Origin: Erpobdella octoculata
Taxonomy: Eukaryota > Annelida > Clitellata > Hirudinida > Erpobdellidae
DNA length: 64,000 bases
NCBI GenBank assembly: GCA_963978895.1
Contig: OZ022238.1
Location: forward strand, 26,357,617 to 26,421,616
Direction of reading: 5' to 3'
A program made the position numbers and the translations under genes. The first letter of the stretch is position 1, and every line of letters starts with the position of its first letter. Positions 57,751 through 64,000 of the stretch are shown here, one piece after another. The notes under the pieces were generated by a model. The model saw only the letters and a program-made list of their open reading frames with translations. It was not told the DNA's origin and did no database searches.

Positions 57751-59315
57751 TCTACACTTTTTGTTAATTCATCAACTAACCTCTGCAGCTGCAAAACTGC
57801 AGATCTTTTTCAGATAAAACTTGGAATATAGACTTGCTATGAATTCTACTAAAAATTATAAAGTAATACATTGTTTTATTGTTTAATGATTTGCTTATGT
57901 TCTAAAATAACAACAAATCCGATGTATACGAAATTTTTAATACTTTTTTTGCGTTTTTGCAGCTCTGTAATTTAGCAACAACCACAAAACAATTTAGGTG
58001 GAAATCGGTTACCATTTTGATTTCCCGGTAAGACATTGGTGGTTGTGTTCAGCCACTGTGTGCGCGGGTTTGAGTGTTTCTAACTTTTACAAAGATCACC
58101 ACTGTTTATATTTATGTAAATGTAGTGAAATATATTTAAATTGGTCCTTATTGACTTACTTATTTATAAATCAGGATATTAATTTGCAGTTTTGAAATGT
58201 TAAAACTAAGATTTTAAAAGAAACATTCGGTAGAAAATTTATAGTAACATAAAAAACTTGTTGGTTCTTCTTAATTTTAACTTTTTTATAATTTATACAA
58301 AACTTTACAAATTATTTCTTTGAGCTAATCTTCTCATATCAAGAGATTTAAAATAAAAATATTAGCAGCTTAATAAATATAAATTCAGTTCTCGATTAGA
58401 CAAGAAGTCTGCACTGCATAACAAGTTTTCAAATAATGAATCAGCCAAGTCAAATCTTCAATTGCTTATCTGTCTTGCATGCACTGGTACATGTGAGCAC
58501 ACACCAGACGCGTACAAAAGCAAACTTACAAGCATACATACATACATACAAACATATAAACACACATACACGCACACTTCCAAATGCAAACACATTATCA
58601 CTATCACAAGTAAACATATAGTTGTCAGTCAGGTAGTTTGCCATGTAAAATTCAAAATTTAAACCTAATATCTCCATTCTTATTTTCATTTCTCTCTATC
58701 TCTCACACTTTCTCTCTTACTCTCTTCTTTCACGTTCTCTCAATTCGACCAAGCCACCCATACAGACGATTCTCCAGCAAGCCAATTTAAAATTTCAAAA
58801 GTTTTCTCTGCATCACAGCTCTGATTATTTTTATTTCTTTTTTATTTGAGTTTCTTTCACGAATTTTAATTTTTATTTTCTCGAATGTTTCAACACATGT
58901 GAACATCAATCAAAACCAAAACAAGAATCCTATAGATAAAACTTGACAAACATATTTTTTTAGTTTTTAAAATTATGAAAAAGATATAAAAAAATCTCAA
59001 ACATTTTTCAACGAGTTGTTTACATCGGTACGAGGTTTATAATTAAGCAGCACTCCTAAGTTTAACCTTTGTTTATAATCAAACTTCTTTACTTACTGAA
59101 ATTCTCTCGAATCCATCTGAAAAATACTTTTACAAAGTGCGCCTAACTTGATACGTTAGAAATGCTTTTGATTGATTTATAAAAGTTTACAATTTGATCC
59201 TTAGCTTTAAACGATTACTTTTCACGGGGATTGCGTATAACTCGGTGAGTTTGTAACATTTGAATGCAAGCTAGCAGGAATGGTTAAATGGCATACCTTT
59301 GTCAGGACGTTATCA
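57751..59315. other. Intergenic with short microsatellites
   Basis: No gene recognised. Contains a CATA/CACA patch at 58530-58580 and CTCT-rich DNA at 58685-58745. Confidence 0.4.
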
Positions 59316-59460
59316 ACAATGAATTTGATGATGATGATGGTTATGAAACTGCTGCTGATGACGATTTTATGATGATGATGATGATGATGACGGGGTAATG
59401 TTAATGAAGATAACGGCGATGACGACAATGATAACTGTAGAGATGATGATGGTGATGACA
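59316..59460. repeat. GAT trinucleotide-rich tract
   Basis: Imperfect GATGATGATGACG repeats; frames over it are low-complexity artefacts. Confidence 0.85.
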
Positions 59461-59704
59461 TCAGTAAAATACTCCGCTGACGATTTGAAAGCAGAAAAGT
59501 TTATGTCAGATAAAAACCATTAAACAAATTCTTAGATATTGATATCATTAGCAATGAAATGGAAATAGCAAATATCATCATAACTTATTGAGAAGCTAAG
59601 AAAATTCTTGGAAACATTGGAAAGTATCAATAACTCGTAGTGAGGTCGAAAAAATGGATTCAACATGGTTAAATACAAATACTAAACAACTCAGCCTTAG
59701 TAAC

Positions 59705-61645
<1,941 letters not shown>

Positions 61646-61658
61646 AAATAGGAAAGAG

Positions 61659-61698
<40 letters not shown>

Positions 61699-61838
61699 AA
61701 ATACAAATATATATATACATATATATAAACAAACATATACATACACATATATACATACAAAAAAAAACAGATATATATATATATATATATGTACATATAT
61801 ACACATATATAACAACAGATATATATGTATATATAGAA

Positions 61839-61879
<41 letters not shown>

Positions 61880-62018
61880 AAATACAGATATATATATATA
61901 TATATATAAACAGACATATATATACATATACATATACACAAATTAACATAATAAGAGATAATAAAATAAGCTATTTACACAAATATACTTAAGATGAGCC
62001 ATCTTCATCTTACATATA

Positions 62019-62107
<89 letters not shown>
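61646..62107. repeat. TA/CATA microsatellite region
   Basis: Alternating TA runs and CATATA/ACAAACATA words; the ICIYIY frames are artefacts. Confidence 0.9.
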
Positions 62108-62112
<5 letters not shown>

Positions 62113-62275
62113 ATAATAGTTTATAGTCCTTTACACCAGGTGTTTTAAGACTCTTAATAGCTGTATGTAGGAAGCACTTAAGTACTTCCTTTCGTGGACC
62201 AGAATTTGATCCTTTTTACTTTTTCCCTCCTCCTTTCTTCAGGCTTGGGACTGGTTCGCAACTAGCGAGGCGGAG

Positions 62276-62280
<5 letters not shown>
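62108..62280 (-). mobile_element. SINE-like or LINE 3'-end copy D
   Basis: Reverse copy of 11495-11660: TTTATAATAGTTTATAGTCC, AGCACTTAAGTACTTCC, GGCTTGGGACTGGTTCG. Confidence 0.75.
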
Positions 62281-62328
<48 letters not shown>

Positions 62329-62329
<1 letters not shown>

Positions 62330-63021
62330 TAGCGGAGATACCCGGCGTTGCCCGGGTTTTTTAGAGGTTTTTCTAATGTTTGTCTCTTTCTCTCCCGTTT
62401 CCTTTCCTACCTGCTTTCCTACTCCTGTTCGCTTTCCCGTTTTCGGTCGTTTTCCCGCTCCCGGTCGCTTTCCCGCTCCCGGTCGTTTTCCCGTTTCCGG
62501 TCGCTGTCCCGTTCCCGCTCACGCTTGCTTTTCCGTTCCCGCTCGCTGTCCGTTCCGGGTCGCTTTCCCGTTTCTATAATAGACAAACTAACCCACAAAC
62601 ATTCATATATATATATATATATATAGTCTTAGCAAATCTATTTTACGTTTTATAGGCTAACAGAGGTTATGAAAGAATGGAAAAGCGACCGGGAACGGGA
62701 AAGCGACCGGGAACGGGAAAGTGACCGGGAACGGGAAAGCGACCGGGAACGGGAAAGCGACCGGGAACGCGAAAAGCGACCGGGAACGGGGAAAGCGACT
62801 GGAATCGGGAGAGCAAGCTTGGAAGGAAACGCGAGCAAGAGAGAAAATCGATAACAAAACTTCTGAGCGGGAAAGCGACCGGGAGCTGGAAAACGACAGA
62901 GAGCGGAAAAGCGACTGGGAACGCGACGAAAACGGGAAAGTGGAGAAGGAAACGGGAGCGAGAGAGACAAACATTAGAAAAACCTCTAAAAACCCCGGGC
63001 AACGCCGGGTAACCCCGCTAG
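62329..63021. mobile_element. Twin Helitron with two opposed 3' ends, copy 2
   Basis: CTAG plus hairpin at both outer edges (62329-62332 in minus orientation, 63018-63021 in plus orientation). The middle (AACCCACAAACATTCATATA, TA tract, TTAGCAAATCTATTTTACG) is identical in order to copy 1 at 38435-39407 but inverted as a whole. It has only about 6 copies of the 18-bp minisatellite against about 15 in copy 1. Confidence 0.75.
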
Positions 63022-63655
63022 TATATATATAAACTTTATAAATTATTTTAATATATGCATTTCTCTATAAAAAGTCATAATTGCGAGCGGGAACGGGAAA
63101 GCTTTCGGGAGCATGAGAGCAAGCAGGGCAGGAAACCGGAGCAAAAGAGAGAAACTATAGAAAAACTTTTAAGAACCCCGGACATTGTACTTTTTTACCC
63201 GGCGTTGCCCGGCGCTGCCCGGGGTTTTAGAGGTTTTTATATCGTTTCTCTTTCCATCTCTCCCTTCTGTATTCATCCCCGCTTGCTCTCCCGATCGCTC
63301 TCTTGCTCTTTCTCGCTCTTCCGCTTACTCTTCCACTCCCGCTCGCTCTCCCGTTCCCGTTCTCGCTCACACTTGCTCTCCCGGTTCCGTTATCACTCGT
63401 TTTCCTAATTCCGCTTGCTCTTCCGTTCCCGTTCGTTTTCACGCCTATTTTTCCGTTTCGTTTTGTCTTACTCTCCCTCCTAAATTTTTTTGCCCATGAA
63501 ACGTTAAAAAGATTTAGTAAAAATTTCTTGAAACCTTTTTTAAACTTTGTTTCGGAAAATAATTTAGAATTTTGTTCAGCAACTAATGGGGTACCCGGCG
63601 TTGCCCGGGGTTTTTAGATCTTTTTCTATCGTTTTTCTCTCTCGTTCCTGTTTCC
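63022..63655. mobile_element. Further Helitron 3'-end fragments
   Basis: At 63085-63185 plus-strand purine-rich Helitron spacer without hairpin. At 63197-63240 a minus-strand hairpin region (ACCCGGCGTTGCCCGG duplicated in part) without CTAG. At 63585-63615 another (GGGGTACCCGGCGTTGCC preceded by ACTAAT instead of ACTAG). All decayed. Confidence 0.5.
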
Positions 63656-63842
63656 TGGGCCCTGGGTCATTCACAAACAACGGGACTTCTACTAATATGA
63701 GTTCTCAAAAATAATGACACAAAATTATGTAAGTTTCAAAAACTGCAAGGCCGCATTAGGGTAGGTTCTTGGGCCCTGGGCCATCTACCAACAACGGGAC
63801 TCCTACCAATATGAGTTCTCAAAAATTCTGAGACAAAATCCG
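63656..63842. repeat. Diverged tandem duplication, unit about 114 bp
   Basis: GGGCCCTGGGTCATTCAC...ACAACGGGACTTCTAC at 63658 recurs at 63772 as GGGCCCTGGGCCATCTAC...ACAACGGGACTCCTAC, each followed by ATGAGTTCTCAAAAAT. Confidence 0.75.
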
Positions 63843-64000
63843 CTGTTTGATTGAATTTTTGAAGACACATATGTACAGTAATGTACATATATATGACCGA
63901 ACCTGAGAAACAGCCGCTGTCAAAGCTACGACAATGTATCAGCAATGAGTTACTACACGAGTTAGTATTTGGTGAAAGAAAAGTATTGCATCTAGGATTT

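Noticed and set aside
62348..63002. SRSLSRS and FPVAFP frames
   Set aside because: Same Helitron minisatellite artefact as at 38.5-39.0 kb.

Overview
This is animal nuclear DNA from an invertebrate metazoan. It is AT-rich and packed with mobile elements. The evidence is a spliced gene with 18 coding exons and GT-AG introns, polyadenylation signals, tRNA-derived SINEs, Penelope-like elements, Helitrons, hAT, piggyBac and P-like DNA transposons, and long microsatellites. A SINE core at 14.75-14.86 kb resembles the conserved domain of cephalopod/metazoan SINEs, so a mollusc or other lophotrochozoan is plausible, but I cannot name the species.

Two cellular genes are clear. (1) Positions 1-3753 are a homogeneous tandem array of a 1035-bp unit (one partial and three complete copies, running off the left edge). 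Each unit holds an intronless minus-strand gene for a TBP-like factor (TBPL1/TLF/TRF2 type), its own TATA- and CCAAT-box promoter, and a poly(A) signal. (2) Positions 22.9-33.8 kb hold a complete minus-strand gene for phosphoacetylglucosamine mutase (PGM3). It has 18 coding exons and keeps every catalytic loop; one intron is only 81 nt, in frame and free of stops. Its introns carry two copies of a hAT-type transposon with perfect 8-bp target duplications, one of them nested in another hAT. A 114-codon acidic open frame at 5.5 kb may be the last exon of an unrecognised gene.

The rest is mobile and repeat DNA. 3.75-9.3 kb: several Helitrons, a hAT-like MITE, and a Penelope 5' end with a hammerhead-ribozyme motif. 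9.45-10.99 kb: Penelope reverse transcriptase in two opposed pieces. 11.5-12.6 kb: SINE-like tail and LINE RNase H. 13-19 kb: SINEs and a second LINE split by a 2.85-kb insertion that itself contains a miniature hAT. 19.9-21.9 kb: LTR retrotransposon whose only frame encodes a SAP-domain acidic protein. 35-37 kb: Gypsy integrase remnants. 37.5-41.2 kb: a deep nest (SINE, piggyBac, P-like, Helitron, twin Helitron). 42-46.4 kb: LINE RT and three hAT elements. 48.4-49.6 kb: Penelope GIY-YIG fragment between inverted repeats that each carry a hammerhead motif. 52.85-56.0 kb: giant heptamer/pentamer satellite. 56.7-57.75 kb: SINE and CR1/Jockey-like RT. 59.9-61.6 kb: gag-only LTR element. 62.3-64 kb: a second twin Helitron and Helitron fragments.

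The Helitrons share 3' ends with a hairpin of the type CCCGGGCAACGCCGGG followed by CTAG, and many carry an expanding 18-bp minisatellite encoding an RERESD repeat. Apart from the TBPL1 array, PGM3 and the doubtful 5.5-kb exon, no open frame here looks like a host gene.
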